Shown: in pieces, positions 23,701 to 35,795 of the stretch
How positions within the stretch are numbered: position 1 is the stretch's first letter
Layout: every line of letters begins with the position of its first letter
Assembly (NCBI GenBank): GCA_036245805.1
Contig: BTRK01000005.1
Location: forward strand, 33,585,469-33,649,468
DNA from: Pristionchus mayeri
Taxonomy: Eukaryota; Nematoda; Chromadorea; Rhabditida; Neodiplogasteridae
Length of the DNA: 64,000 nucleotides
Reading direction: 5' to 3'
Translations under genes and position numbers: made by a program
Notes under the pieces: generated by a model
What the model was told of the DNA's origin: nothing
What the model saw: only the letters and a program-made list of their open reading frames with translations
Database searches by the model: none

Positions 23701-26700
23701 CTAGCATTGGAGCAATTGATCTTTCCATTAAGATCACGCTACCAAAGGTCACCCGAGATCCCATCACCTTCGTATTTTTCAGTTCTAAGTGGCTCCTTAA
23801 GGTCAGGTAGATCTACTTAGGCGATTGTGTGAATTGACCCGGGGGCTTTGTGAAAGCCGACCAGTCAAACCGTTAGCATCTTGATTTCCCCGAATGCCCA
23901 GTGATTGAGTTCGAAATATGACTGATTAATGGCTAATGCGCTCAGCGTCAAGCACGATGTGTTGAACGGGGATTAGATTGTCCGCAATTTTAATTATTTA
24001 ATAATTACTGGCAGTCACTCTGAAATCGAACCAATCACCAATCCTTCGCAGGAAAAAGTGTGTGTGAAACATATCTTTGCGAACTATTTTATATCATTCC
24101 AAAGTTTCCATCGCTCTTAATGTTACTAATAACAGTCAAGGCAAACTCACAAATAACACAAACCGCTCCTCCCATATCAAACGAAAAACGTCATTCTCCT
24201 CTAGTGCATTGCTCTTAGCTCCAATCCACTCATGCAATCCGGCAAGCTCTCGCCCATCCCATTCCCTCTGTCCGTTATCCCCGAGCGTTCTTAGAGACTG
24301 GTCGAGTTCCGTTTTGCTGCGCGCCCTCTTCATTCAATTCGGCAGATTTTGTGTAGAGATTTAGTAATTAGTCATTGCGGCGCACTACAAGAGTTCAGGT
24401 ACCCTCACCGTTTCGCCGAGAGAGCAGGCCGAATGAAGAGAGCTGTTCCTTACTATCTCAGATCTGCACACTATCTCGATTTCTCTGACAAGGATGACAT
24501 CTGATAGGGCTAGAAAAAGTATTGGCTCGAACTCTACTCATTTCCTCAGTCTCTCATTGATCAAGAGAGGATAGAGAGTGTGCGAAATGAGAAGATCATA
24601 GAATCGTGATCACTACGTGAATTCCTCTTCATTCGCGGACTCGATCCAGTCCTGTTCCTTCCCTGTTCATGTACATTTATATCGTTCTCTCTATTCTCGC
24701 CACTTCTTTCTTCCCTCTTTCTCCATGTGCTGTTATATGATGTAGCGATGGCTCTTGAACATTTCTAGACGGTGAGAGAAAGCGAAAGTGTGAACGATTT
24801 CCCATATTCGAACATCTTTTCTATGATGTAGTTTTTCCCACCTTGGTTGATCTCTTATTTATTATTGTGCTATTGCTAATAAGAGTAGTGATCAACTCGG
24901 GAGTAACTCCTCCTCTTGGTGAGAGGGGAGGTCGGAAAAGGAGAGCGGGAGGAGGGATGAGAGTGAGAGGGAAGAGGAAGGGGCGAGTAAGGGACACACT
25001 CACAGTGTACATTGCATGATCGCGTGCAGTGGATAGGGGGGGGGGGCTACTGTCTGACTCTCTCGATACCGCGTGCTCCCTCGCTCCGTCTGACCAGTGC
25101 GAACAAGAGAATGGAACTCAAGGGGTAGCAACTGTGTGTTCGCATGTTCTCCTTACTCGCTTCTTTTACTCGCCCTGGTCAGTTGTTCTAACGTGCGTCT
25201 CCCCCATTGCGTCTCCCTTCCCCTCTCCAATTGCAACTCCCATAGTTTCCGGTACTCACATTACTCACTTCCTTTTCTTGTAGCACCTCCGCTTACGCAA
25301 CGCTCGATATGTTTTGTGAGGTTCTGCGGGCGCATTATTCATACGTTATTATCACCCTTTCCCTTCGGCTATCAGATACTGTGGGTCTCCAATCACACCT
25401 CGAGTATCTTGTGCTCACATCAGTTTACTAGCTTTCTTTGCTCGAGCAAACGGTTTGAGCGAGCACGCAGGATGAGCAGTGTCGTTTCTTTCGAAGTCAT
25501 CCTGAACATCTAGCACCTAGTCAACAACTCTAACGATTATGTGAAGGGTACTGAAGTGACCCGATGATACGTTTTCGTCAACATTTGTTCCTTTATATTC
25601 GGCTTCTTCTTAATAATATCATCTCCGTTTTTTCGCTGTTTTATAGCTCATGAATAGCTTAATATACATACTAAATCTGGAAGGAATCGATCCACTACTC
25701 TTTCTGCAAAAATAAATAAACCGGATTGTTTCTGAAATTTTAAGATCACTTTTTCGATGCCAAGTCATAATCTAACAAACAAATGATATTAAATTACCCT
25801 CTAAGCTCGCCAAAGTTCCTTGCACAAGGTAATACTAAGTACTACTAATTATCTCCAATTAGCGCATATTCATTTCTGGGTTAGATATGATCGCGTAAAG
25901 AAAGAACCGTAGTTGTTCCGTTTGAGTATGATCAGTAATGAATACTAGCACTCATAAAATACAAATTAATGACACTAGTGAAGCACATTTTTAGAATTGT
26001 GGGATCATGTACTGTCCAACCAGATTGTTAGAAGAATACAACCTTCGCGTTCCATTCTAGGAAAAATATTTTAGTCGAAAACGTGTTAGTGGTACTCTAA
26101 AGCATGTATAACATTAACTTTTGTTATAATTCGGGGAAAGCAACTGATGCAAATTCCTAGTTGCGTTTGATAGACTAATGGTTGCTATATTTAATAGTAT
26201 TGACATTTGAGATGCAACTTCAATTCGGCGAATTTTATGTTCCTCCGAAAAAAAATTCCACGAACTTTTGAAACACCCCAATATATTTACTGCGTTGTTG
26301 AGTTTCATCTTTTTCATAAGTTCGCACAGGAAGCTGGTTGACAATATTTGGAGGATTTTTACAACAGAAAAACAAAAATGCTGTATTTTCTTCTCTTTAC
26401 CGATCTTTGTCATAGACAAATCGAACTGCTCGATTCCGCTTCGGACACGCACATTACCACTCATTAGGAACACGCTCTTGTCCTCCTGTCACCTACTTCA
26501 CCCCTGCTCCTTTTGCCCTCTCGATTCTCTCCAATGACCACATTATTTCGCCTATCAGACAGTGCGAGAGAGCGTGCCTATTGGAGAGAGTCAGAGCATT
26601 CCTCACCCTCTCCATTCCTTCCTGGTAATTCGACAGTGCACTCCTCAAGCTGAAGTCGTTCCGCATGCTTGTTTAGAGTGGAAGAGAGACAAGAGCTGAT

Positions 26701-29700
26701 TGCTTATTAAAATTAAATTAAATTAAATTCTTTATCCGCCAGGTTAAGTATATGGGAAATGCGATAGTCTTCGGTAGCTTGCGGTGGATATGGTTGTATA
26801 CAGGGGTCACCTCGAAACGCCCCCAAGGTCGCTAGCGGCGTTGATTTTTTTGTCCATGATCGCTGCCTTTCCTGAGTTCCTTTACCAAAATTCGAATTTT
26901 TGCGTTTTTGTAAGTTGCCACCACTTTTTAGTGCTGCCCGATTGACAAACAAGGAGGAGAGACAAGAGAGAGACACTGATTGCTCTTTTGAGCTCGAATA
27001 CCGCCCCTTATTTGCTCTTTATTTTTGGAGCTTCCTAATCAAAAGTGCAAAATCTTTGATTACTTTCTTTGCAGTTCTTCTACCCTTTGTACTTTTCTGA
27101 TTGTGAAACAAAAAGAGGTATTAAGGTGCGCGCGTCCTAATTCGTGTAGTTTCCGGCGGTAAATTTGATTAGCTCTCTTTACCAGTAGCTCGGCGTTCTT
27201 TGATCTTTGTGCTATTTCCTCAGCACCCTCTTGCGTTCACTCAATCTCGCACATTCTCTGATCAGGTGACTCTCTTCATTTCACACACTCTCTCGCCGTT
27301 TAGAGAGGGCGAGAGAGCATGGAGATGGAGGAGAACCAGACATTACTCGCATTCCTGACTCGACTTTCTCCGACATGCTCAGTTTTCTGTACGATCTCAG
27401 CGTTATTCTCGCCATCATTATCATTCGCGCGCTCTTCATTTCCCACACTCTCTCGCCTTCTCTAGCCGAAGAGAGATAAGGCAAAGCGAAGAGACGCTAT
27501 CAGTCGTCCTATCACTCACTCTTTTCCTTCCCCCCTCTCGCTACTGTCCCAAATCGCTTTCGATTTCGCTATCTCATCCGCGCCTCAGGCTATTTTCGCC
27601 GCCTATCCCTCCGGCTGTCCCCGTATGACTAACAATCTCGTTTTTCTAAGCACTTGCCGGATGTTGTCTCTAGAAATTTCCATGACAGTCAAGTGTTTCA
27701 CGTCATAAGAATCTTTGAAAAGTCAATTGTCAATCCACATAATTGGTCAGCTACCGTATTCCAGGGATGCTCTCGCTGGCGAGCTTCAACATCCTGTTGG
27801 CGGCATTCTCGGTGTGCATGGCACTCCTCGCGCTCGGACTACTCGCCTTTGTCCTGCTACGGTAAGCAGTAGTGTTTCGTTATTGAGAAGTGGCTTTTTT
27901 ATTAGCAGAAGTGTTGAGAAAATAGGAATAATCTCCTTCCGAAACATTGTCACTAAAGCTGGGACGTGATCTCTGAATGAGGAGTGGAAATTCCAGAGAG
28001 AAGACGTCGCCCGACTCGCGATCGGCCAAAGTCAAGCGCTCCGACAGTTTCATTCCCGAATGGAAGAAGCCTGAGAGTTCGTTTGATTTTTGTTATTATT
28101 TTATTTGTTTTTAAGCCGAATTTGCGAGGTCAAAACAGTTTCACGACGGAAAAATATCCGTTGAAACCTACAACGATTCACTGATTTCATAGCAAAAATT
28201 TAGTGCGAAGAGAGCAAATCGGACATGAGAGGGTGTGTGCATGACTAAATTGTATTTCACTGATGCATGATAACAATAATTGTAGATCTCAACCCTGACT
28301 TTCTGCAATTCCACACGCTGATGTATCCGAAGAAAGTGGAGCTGAACAAGCCCATCAAGAATAATCAGGTGATTTCAATTAAATTTTGTTGTTTATATTT
28401 CCATCTTCAAGTATATTTTGAGCAAAGTTGACTGTAGTCGCGCTTTCGTCATCTAGCGTGCCACAGTAATTCAAACTTTCGAAGCCCGTAAACCACAAAT
28501 CGGTTCGGCGCATGCAAATGGCGGTCGTAAACTCGATTGATGGCATCGGGAAGTTGTTTTGATGTTGTGTTCTGACATGCCCAGAGGAGGAGAGAGAGAT
28601 AGGCATCGCTTTGATTGAGTGCGCACCCCACCATTCTCTCCGATCGCCATTCTGTCTCGCTCTGTCTGATCTGCGAGAGAGCGCGAAGAATGGAGAGAGG
28701 TCTGATAGATGGGGAGATTCAACCAATAGTGAATGCACCACTTTATTTAATGCCGTTGTTCGTATTCTTAAAAACAAAACAAAAACAGAGCGACAGAAGG
28801 GGTCCGAAGAATTGGATCATTATTATGCCGACCGTCCAGCAGACCATTGGCAACCGCAAAATGCAATTCAGTTTAAGTAATTTGTGAAACACAACCCAAA
28901 CATACCATCCAATTCTGTCAAAGTATTCAAACAATGACTCTTCTGAGAAGAATAAGCAAAAAACCCCCCCGGCTGAAATTTCATCTTTCGAAATTTACCT
29001 TAATAATGCATCTCTGCTGCAGATCATGCAAGTCGAGCGCCGCGAGCAGATTATTGATCTGTCCGGGTTGGAAGCGATGGAAGCACCAGAGAAGCCGCTC
29101 CCGCCCATTCCCGTACGGTTTTCTCATTCAATTTTCTGTCTATGGCAGAAAAAAATTATCAAAACGGCCCTATAGCTAGTATGTTCGTCTCTCATTTGAC
29201 TACATTTTTTTCCAGTGCAATCTGCTAGTTCATACATCTCATCTTCGAAGTTCAGGAATTTCATTTCCGAAACGTTTAGGTAGATCAAGAAGCGATCTAC
29301 GAGAATGCCGTCTACATCAAGGAGGAGAGGATGCGCCGATCTACCGGACCGGTAAGCAAAAACAAGCAAAAAGAATTCCAACCAACCGGATTCGAACCAG
29401 TGACCTAAGGATCTACAGTCCTCCGCTCTACCAACTGAGCTATGGTTGGTGACGGGCAATCCCCGCCTTGCGCGCTCTATTCCTTGGCACGAGCGTCCAC
29501 ATAAAACCGGATTGAGTGCAGTGAGAAGTGATGGCTTATCCGAGAGCGAAAGTAGGGTAATGACACAGTTTCAATAGTCAATGCCCGCTAATAAATCAGT
29601 TGCTTATTAGTGTAATTAGTGAAGGCGAGAGTTGGGAAGCTCAAACGGGTTTTAGCTACTTTGTGCTAATTGTGGTGTTTGAACGGCATGGCAGCGAGAA

Positions 29701-30401
29701 ACGGGAATGAGAGAATAGGGCACGGGACTGAGAGGGCTCCTTAGCGATCAGAAAACGGGCCCCCACTTGTTAGCTTCTTTGCACCTGATCAAAGAAGACA
29801 AATATGAAGAGACTTGACTCGTTTTTCAAACTCGTGCGTGTATTGTGTTTTACCAGAGGGTCCAAAACTCAAAAGAACAAAACGGCGGAGAGGCTTCTGC
29901 GTGCCGTGTGACCTGCAAGATTGTGTACAAAATAAAGAAAATTTTAAGCCATCTCTATTGCAGTCCTCATCGAATTCCTCCTCTCTCCGCTCATCTCCCT
30001 TCACCTCCTCCACCTCACTCGCAGCCTCGCAAGATATTCCCATGCGCGACTTCGGAAGCTCATCCGACATGTCGGAGGTCAGTTATCTCACTCTTATTTT
30101 AGTATTATTTTTCGCTACGATAAATCAATATTCTATTGAAAAGAAAGGTTCGTCAGATTTTCAAAGCAGTGTTGAAACACATTCAAACTTAATTTTGTTA
30201 CATTAACAAATTATGGTTTCCGTCAAGATTGAATGAGTTCCAATTCAGCTATGTACTGCCGTTCTCTTGACCAGTTTTAATGTCAGGAGTTCATTGTTTT
30301 TAAAAATGAATATATAAAAATTGCAGATCGATCTCGTCGAACCGCCTGCAATCAAGCAGATCGCCCGATTGGAGTGCTCGAGTCCGGAGGAGAGATGCTG
30401 A
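17718..30401 (+). CDS. Single-pass membrane protein, 224 residues, unrecognised
   Basis: Eight exons: 17718-17781, 27765-27861, 27997-28076, 28286-28368, 29023-29112, 29280-29351, 29964-30077, 30327-30401. All phases fit, including exon 1 to exon 2 across a 9.98-kb intron (AGA A|GG ATG). The N-terminus ends in basic KKKRR. A transmembrane helix follows (about residues 23-53, with LLAAFSVCMALLALGLLAF), then a tail of about 170 residues with PLPPIP, IYENAVY and a Ser-rich block. YENA fits the pYxN pattern bound by GRB2-type SH2 domains, and PLPPIP is a possible SH3 ligand, so a membrane-bound docking protein is conceivable; that is inference. If exon 1 were unrelated, the protein would start at the ATG at 27767, just before the helix. 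I do not recognise the family. Confidence 0.72.
20152..20200. repeat. Dispersed palindrome, short copy
   Basis: Arms ATTTTGCACACTCTCTCACC and GGTGAGGAAGAGTGCAGAAT pair with few mismatches. Confidence 0.7.
21890..21952. repeat. Dispersed palindrome copy
   Basis: The left arm, ending in TTTTCTCG, and the right arm CGAGAGAGAACGTGGAATGA form an imperfect hairpin; the right half matches the family consensus closely. Confidence 0.6.
27268..27333. repeat. Dispersed palindrome copy
   Basis: GACTCTCTTCATTTCACACA followed by CTCTCTCGCC; the right arm GGCGAGAGAGCATGGAGATG is its approximate complement. A further partial copy lies at about 27431-27498. Confidence 0.7.
28631..28700. repeat. Dispersed palindrome copy inside an intron
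   Basis: Lies in the intron between exons 4 and 5 of the 17718-30401 gene. The right half GCGAGAGAGCGCGAAGAATG matches the family; the left half is more diverged. Confidence 0.55.
29378..29449 (-). tRNA. tRNA-Tyr (GTA), without intron
   Basis: 72 bases, full cloverleaf on the minus strand: acceptor CCAACCA/TGGTTGG, D stem GCTC/GAGC, anticodon stem GAGGA/TCCTT with loop CTGTAGA (anticodon GTA), T stem ACTGG/CCGGT with TTCGAAT. C1:G72, the eukaryotic tyrosine identity pair, is present. It lies antisense in an intron of the 17718-30401 gene. Eukaryotic tRNA-Tyr genes normally carry an intron after the anticodon; this one has none. Confidence 0.93.
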
Positions 30402-30781
30402 AGATTGAGAAATTATTTTCGAAATTCCCTTTTGTTGCGATCCTTTACATTCCACTTATGAGAGGAGCACGGGTACTCATTACTTCCTCTCGACCCCTCC
30501 CCCGATTTCCTCACTCCACACTAGGGTTGGCTTAGCAAGAAATGACTCTCACAATTCTGCGTACGCCCATCTCTCCGCAACAGTGTACGCAGTGAAGATT
30601 TCTTGCGAAGTCATCCCGACTCCAACACTCTTGCTATGATGCACATATCGTTACTGTTGTACAGTCGTTCCTCTGATCGAATCATATCACTTCCCCTCTC
30701 TTTAATCACTTCCATAGTAGCTAGATAGCACAGTGATTGTCCATTGCAATCACTCTCATCTTGGGGGGTAATTCACGGAAG

Positions 30782-30844
30782 GACTCTCTTCATTTTGCAC
30801 GATCTCTCATCGAAAGCGAGAGAGCATGTGAAATGGAGAGAGTC
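30782..30844. repeat. Dispersed palindrome, well-conserved copy
   Basis: 63 bp. Left arm starts GACTCTCTTCATTTTGCACG, right arm ends GTGAAATGGAGAGAGTC; 22 of 27 outer positions pair. Confidence 0.8.
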
Positions 30845-31092
30845 GTTCGAGAATGCTTCCTTAATCTTCAAGAAAGAAATACGCGGTATCCGACTCACCC
30901 ACTCAACACATTCGATGCTCTTTTGTCTAGGGGATGTCTTCGCAAGGAGAGACTAGGGTTACAATTTTCACGTCATTTAGGCTCATTTTCGAAAGTGTTT
31001 TGGGCGCGCTACATAGTACATCAACTATCTAGCGCACCTGAAACACAACCGAAAATTACCCGAAATTACTTGAAAAGTGAAACCTTAGGAGT

Positions 31093-31161
31093 GACTCTCT
31101 TCATTCTACGTGATCTCTCGCCGGCCAGACAGGTGAGAGAGCACGCAGAATGAAGAGAGTC
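31093..31161. repeat. Dispersed palindrome, best copy
   Basis: 69 bp. Left arm GACTCTCTTCATTCTACGTG and onward, right arm ending GCAGAATGAAGAGAGTC; 27 of 30 positions pair, with a short GC-rich loop CGGCCAGAC. Confidence 0.85.
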
Positions 31162-32291
31162 ATTTCATGTGAAGCCATCCCTACTCTTATCGCTCACTAA
31201 TACATGTATCGGCGAAGTATAATAAAGATTTCATGCATGAGAAGAAAGAGATATTGAAGTAGCATATCAGTCGAGTACACATCAATGAACACCGTTCGGA
31301 TTAGCTTTAGATGGACGTTTGAAACTCATTTAACTTGAAATCGCATACTTCGGACTGAACGTTGAAAGTGGAATACCAATGATTAGGAGTGAACAAGGAG
31401 GTGAATTGGTATTGATTGCCAGTGAAAAATTGTTAAATTCGCAAGATTAAATATTGTTAAAATCTACTTAGAGAAAAAAGTACAAACTTTTAGCAGTTCT
31501 CTCCCGTCAGCTTGGGCAATCCGGAGAGTATCGCATACATGGTAAACTTTAAGAGGAGAAGCACGGACCGATTCCCACCGTCTCGAGAACTCTGCCCTAA
31601 AAAAACCCGCTCGAGTCTGCATTGTGAGTTCCTAACCGGAAGTCAGGTATTCGGCGGCAGGATGATCTACTTCAATGCTCAACGGAGATCCGCCACGATC
31701 GTCGCTACAGTTGACCAGAGAAGCCAAAGAAGATCCCATCGTTTGACCTAACGACGCTCTGTGACTGAAGATTCCAATCCCCTCCACACCGAAGTCACCC
31801 TCCTGCAGAACCGTTGTGCCTGACGTCAGGATAAATATGGATTTATGAGCACTGCTTATCGAGCAGTCGCAATTTTGGAACCAGGCAATTTCCGGCTGTC
31901 TTCGCTGAAGAACTTTTCGGAATTATTATCTCTGCTACCATTAGTATTCCAGCAGGGCACTTCTACCATAATGGAAATAGCTCTCACAAGCGGACAATGC
32001 GAGTTCATTGTATACGCTACACTCTCACTTATCGCCAAGAGACAGTAGCAATCTGTTGTTCCATGTGGCCATGCCTTGAAACCATTCATAGGTGCGTGGT
32101 TCATATTGTTCTCTCGCTCATTGCGCGTCATTTTTGTCCTTTCCATGCTATATTTCGAAAATCGGTGCATGAATAAAAATTTTCAATTAACCTCTCTATC
32201 TTTGAATCCATTTCGTAATATTGGTTTAGGAAACGTCATTCCTATCGATCGATAAAAAAATCATTGTCCATGCTCATTAATCGCTGTACAG

Positions 32292-35281
32292 ATGCAGAAG
32301 CCGAATGATCTGAAAGTATGTCATGAGTTCCTCTCCCTACTAAGTGACGATTTCTTGCTTGACATATTCACCAGAGTTGATCAGTAAGTGTTTTCATCTT
32401 TTGTCCCGGATATACCAAGTGTGAACTACCTTTGCAGCTTCGATCTAGACGAGATCGCAATTCTCAGTCGGCGTATGGGCAATATATCCCATTCATCCCG
32501 CGCTAAAGCCATAAAAATTGAAGCAGACGAGCTTGCGATCATACAGGTGCATAATGTTGTTTATATTTTATATATAAAAATTTAGATGAGCCAGCATGCG
32601 TTTCGCATGAACATTCACTATAGAAATATTTCGTATGTGCTGAGGCAAACACCTGACCGCACCGAGAAATTCAGAAAGATTAAGGCTGGAGAAACCTTCC
32701 CGAAATTTGTGAGTTAACTACATCAAGAACCACAAACAAGGATATTTTAGCTTTCTATGTATTCCGACAAACCACATCCGCCAGCGCGAACCGTGACAAT
32801 AAATGAAGCAACAGTCACTCTATTGAGCAGATTTAAATTCAAGGATTTCAGAGCTGAAGAGGTGATTTCATAGATGATAAGATTTCGATACCGAAAATCT
32901 ATTTCAAGTACACCATTAAATCAAATTCTCTTCGAAATTGCAAACATCTTGCAGATTTGCATTTATACTAACTTTCTGTCTGTAATGAAGCGGATTATCC
33001 CACCATCTTCCATTGGCTGGATTCGCTTTGCGCTCTGCGAATTCGGCGATGAGAATGAAAGAAAGACGTATGATTTTTTATTATGAAATAAATCAATGCT
33101 TTTCACCGGGTTAGCAATTTCCCCTCTCAGATTCCACTCAACAATTATGGCAGTCAAGCCCGCATCATTGTTTATGAGCTCGAAAAGAGAAGCTGCATTT
33201 ATCGACGAGTTGTTCCTAAGTCAGTATGCGCATGCTGTGCCCTTTCCTCGCTTGATCGTAGAGGTATGTATTCGGGTTGGCTATTGGGAGCAGAATTCGA
33301 TATCACAATCCCCTCGTATAATTTCGCAATATGCTACGGGGGAAAATTGTGATATCGCGATTCCGCTCCGAATAGCCCAAAATTAGTACGTATGTGTACA
33401 GGGTGCGGAGAAAGTATGGAAACAAAGTTTGAACTCAAATATTTCATCATTCCTGGAAACCTGTTAATGCATGTTATAACACGATTTAGCAAATAGTAAG
33501 AGGTATTCAACGCGCACTTCAAATAGTTTCCCCTAGTCATGGTTCGACCCCACCAGTTCCGGCAATCAATTATTGACCTTTGGACTACTGGAGAGAGACC
33601 AGCTGAAATCTCGAAGAAACTACGTGTTTCCCGTCCTACCGTATTCAAGACCATCCGCCGTTTAAAGGAGCTTGGCACGACTAAGGACCGTCCTAGAGTG
33701 GGCAGATCTCACTCCACTGTCACTCAGAAGAACAAGAAAATCGTGCAGAAGCGAGTTGCACGCAATCCCAAGAGATCTATGAGGAAGATGGCCCATGACC
33801 TCGGGATTGACGAGCATTCGGTCCGCAAGATCGTCCATTCTGGACTAATGTTTCACCCTTACAAGAAGCGAAAGGGCCATGGTCTGACTGCCATTCACAA
33901 GGAAAAGATACTGAAGAGATGCAAGAAGCTCCTGGCGAGGGCCGAGCATCTTACGACCGTCTACTCGGATGAGAAGATCTTCACTGTGGAGCAGGTCTTC
34001 AATAGTCAGAATACGAGAGTGATCGCCCAGTCAGCCGAGCAAGCCAACGCCAGAGGCAGAACCGTCTTTCGAGTTTCGCACCCGCAGTCAGTGATGGTTT
34101 GGGCAGGAGTGTGTTCCACCGGCAAGACTCCCCTTGTTTTCGTCAAGCCCGGTGCCAAAGTGAACAAGCACTATTACATCAAGGAGATCCTGGAGAAGAC
34201 CCTTCTTCCCTGGTCACGTTCCCACTTCAAAGGGCGACATTGGACCTTCCAGCAAGAAACTGCCCCTGCTCATTCAGCAAAACTCACCCAGACCTGGTGC
34301 ACAAGGCATCTTCCTGACTTCATTCCATCGAATGAATGGCCCTCCAACAGCCCCGATCTCAACCCCCTCGACTTTAGCGTGTGGTCGGTACTGGAGAATG
34401 AAGCTTCCTCTACCCGCCACCCGAATCTGGAGAGTCTCAAGAACTCCCTTCAAAAGGCATGGAACAAGATCGACAAGAAGTACCTTCGGGCCGTCGTCGA
34501 GTCCTTCTCGTCTCAAGGCTGTCATCAAGGCCAAAGGAGGTTAAATCGAGTAACCTCTTGTTGCTATGTTCCTAATATCTCTGATAAATACTGTGTACCG
34601 TTTCAAAAGTGTGCGATGGATTTGAAAGAAAATACATGGTTAAATCCATGTTGCCATACTTTCTCCGCACCCTGTACGATGCTTCGACTAATAGAGTTGA
34701 TAATGCATAATTCATATTTTTTTTTGTTTTTTATAAATTATTCTTTTTCAGAAAGTTGCGCTTGAACCATCTGCTAAATTCGTGGATACACTTGCTACAT
34801 ACGGCACCATTTACATGGATCTACTGATCGATGCAGACTGGCTTATGCCTGCGCTTCTTGTAATTATTTTGATTAATTTCAATGCAAACACGCGAGACAA
34901 TATTTTTTTTAAAACATTATTCAAACTTCCTTCAAAAATAATATTCATAGAATTATGTTCAATTGATTCAAAAGCGTCTACGTCATATCAAAACCGGACT
35001 TTGGAGTTTTTCCGTTACTAGAAACATCAATGAAATGGAATTCATTGCCGAAATTGGAAGCGAATTTGAGGTCTTACAATTCTTAAATTTTCAAAAATAA
35101 TTATATTTTCCAGTATTCATCGGTTCATCGCAACACACATAGCATCGGAATCAAGGGCACAGAAGTGAAAGTGGACATTTGTATAACACGGGAAGAGAGG
35201 AGATGGTCATTGTATGCACAATTTGAATGCGAGAATAATGGGATGACGCAATTCCATAGACTGTCTGAAATTTATGGATGA
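32292..35281 (+). CDS. F-box-like protein, gene 1 of a tandem pair
   Basis: Starts MQKPNDLKVCHEF directly behind an acceptor-like CTGTACAG. The first exon and the next encode an F-box-like helix set: LLSDDFLLDIFTRVD, then FDLDEIAILSRRM. About eight further exons share sequence and order with the gene at 35796: SRFKFKDFRAEE (near 32840), IIPPSSIGWIRFALCEF, FHSTIMAVK, HAVPFPRLIVE, and a C-terminus YAQFECENNG ending at TGA 35279-35281. An AATAAA lies at 35357. F-box proteins recruit substrates to SCF ubiquitin ligases; the C-terminal part is not one I recognise. The intron between about 33261 and 34752 carries a small palindrome and a Tc1-like element but the exons on both sides stay in frame. 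Exact interior boundaries were not all fixed. Confidence 0.65.
33268..33388. repeat. Small inverted-repeat remnant
   Basis: Arms around GGCTATTGGGAGCAGAATTC and GATTCCGCTCCGAATAGCCC, with inner CCCCTCGTA/TACGGGG. About 120 bp, in the same intron as the Tc1-like element. Confidence 0.65.
33399..34674 (+). mobile_element. Tc1/mariner element of DD37D type
   Basis: 1276 bp with 21-bp perfect terminal repeats starting CAGGGTGCGGAGAAAG and TA on each side (33397-33398, 34675-34676). Same orientation as the host gene, inside its intron. Confidence 0.95.
33539..34544 (+). pseudogene. Tc1-like transposase with altered catalytic residue
   Basis: A 408-codon frame from MVRPHQFRQ. N-terminal paired-type helix-turn-helix, RKMAHDLGI, first Asp in VYSDEKIF, third Asp in NSPDLNPLD. 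The second position, usually FQQDxAPAH, reads FQQETAPAH (codon GAA), with 37 residues to the third Asp. A one-base frame slip near 34510 moves the normal ending SRLKAVIKAKGG-stop (34544) to the next frame. Known: this Asp is catalytic in the superfamily. Inference: the copy is inactive. Confidence 0.9.
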
Positions 35282-35795
35282 TTGAAATTTTGACGTGTAT
35301 CTCCATTTTAATAGCTTCATTTTCACTTGATAAATGATGATCTTTAAATTAATTTGAATAAAAAATTGAAAGCAACGGTTCAAAATATTAATTTTTACAA
35401 AACGCGATATTCTGTAGAAACACTTACCTATTGCTTCGATAGAATTTGCTCAGTATCCTTACTTTTCTCACAATGTAGTTAGTCTCGTAATATCAATAAC
35501 ATCAATATTCTTCGTATTAATAATTTGTTAATTTGTTTATCGCTCGTGGCGGGGGCTCGTATTCACGTGTATGCATTACTAGTTGATCTTCCCTCTGGCT
35601 CGTCCCCTATACCATTCATGGTAGCGTGATTGCCTGTGCTCTGTATTCAAGACGCGTTCTTATGCATTTATGTTTTGAACATTTGTTCATTCACGTTCTT
35701 ATTCGTTATTTTCTATAGCATTGTCGTTCCCTAATATGCGCGCACGTTTGAATGAAATGATGTATAAAATAGTTGCTCTAATCATGTAATCACAG

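Larger units (their letters stand above)
17782..27764. other. 10-kb intron or gene desert rich in palindromes
   Basis: No coding exon recognised. The stretch is full of CT/GA-rich tracts and carries most copies of the dispersed palindrome, for example near 18929, 19620, 20152, 21362, 21890, 22925, 24535, 26526, 27268 and 27431. Short ORFs are Ser/Arg/Leu-rich readings of these tracts. Confidence 0.6.
30402..32291. other. Intergenic with palindromes and one unassigned GC-rich block
   Basis: Contains two of the best palindrome copies (30782, 31093) and a palindrome-like stretch at 30536-30610. A GC-rich block at about 31560-31820 is open for about 60 codons on the minus strand (HRASLGQTMGSS, then SIEVDHPAAEY) and for 79 on the plus strand; neither frame shows a domain. 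It may be an exon or a gene remnant. Confidence 0.4.

Noticed and set aside
25029..25513. Overlapping 84- and 138-codon ORFs
   Set aside because: Ser/Cys/Phe-rich low-complexity readings inside the large palindrome-rich intron.
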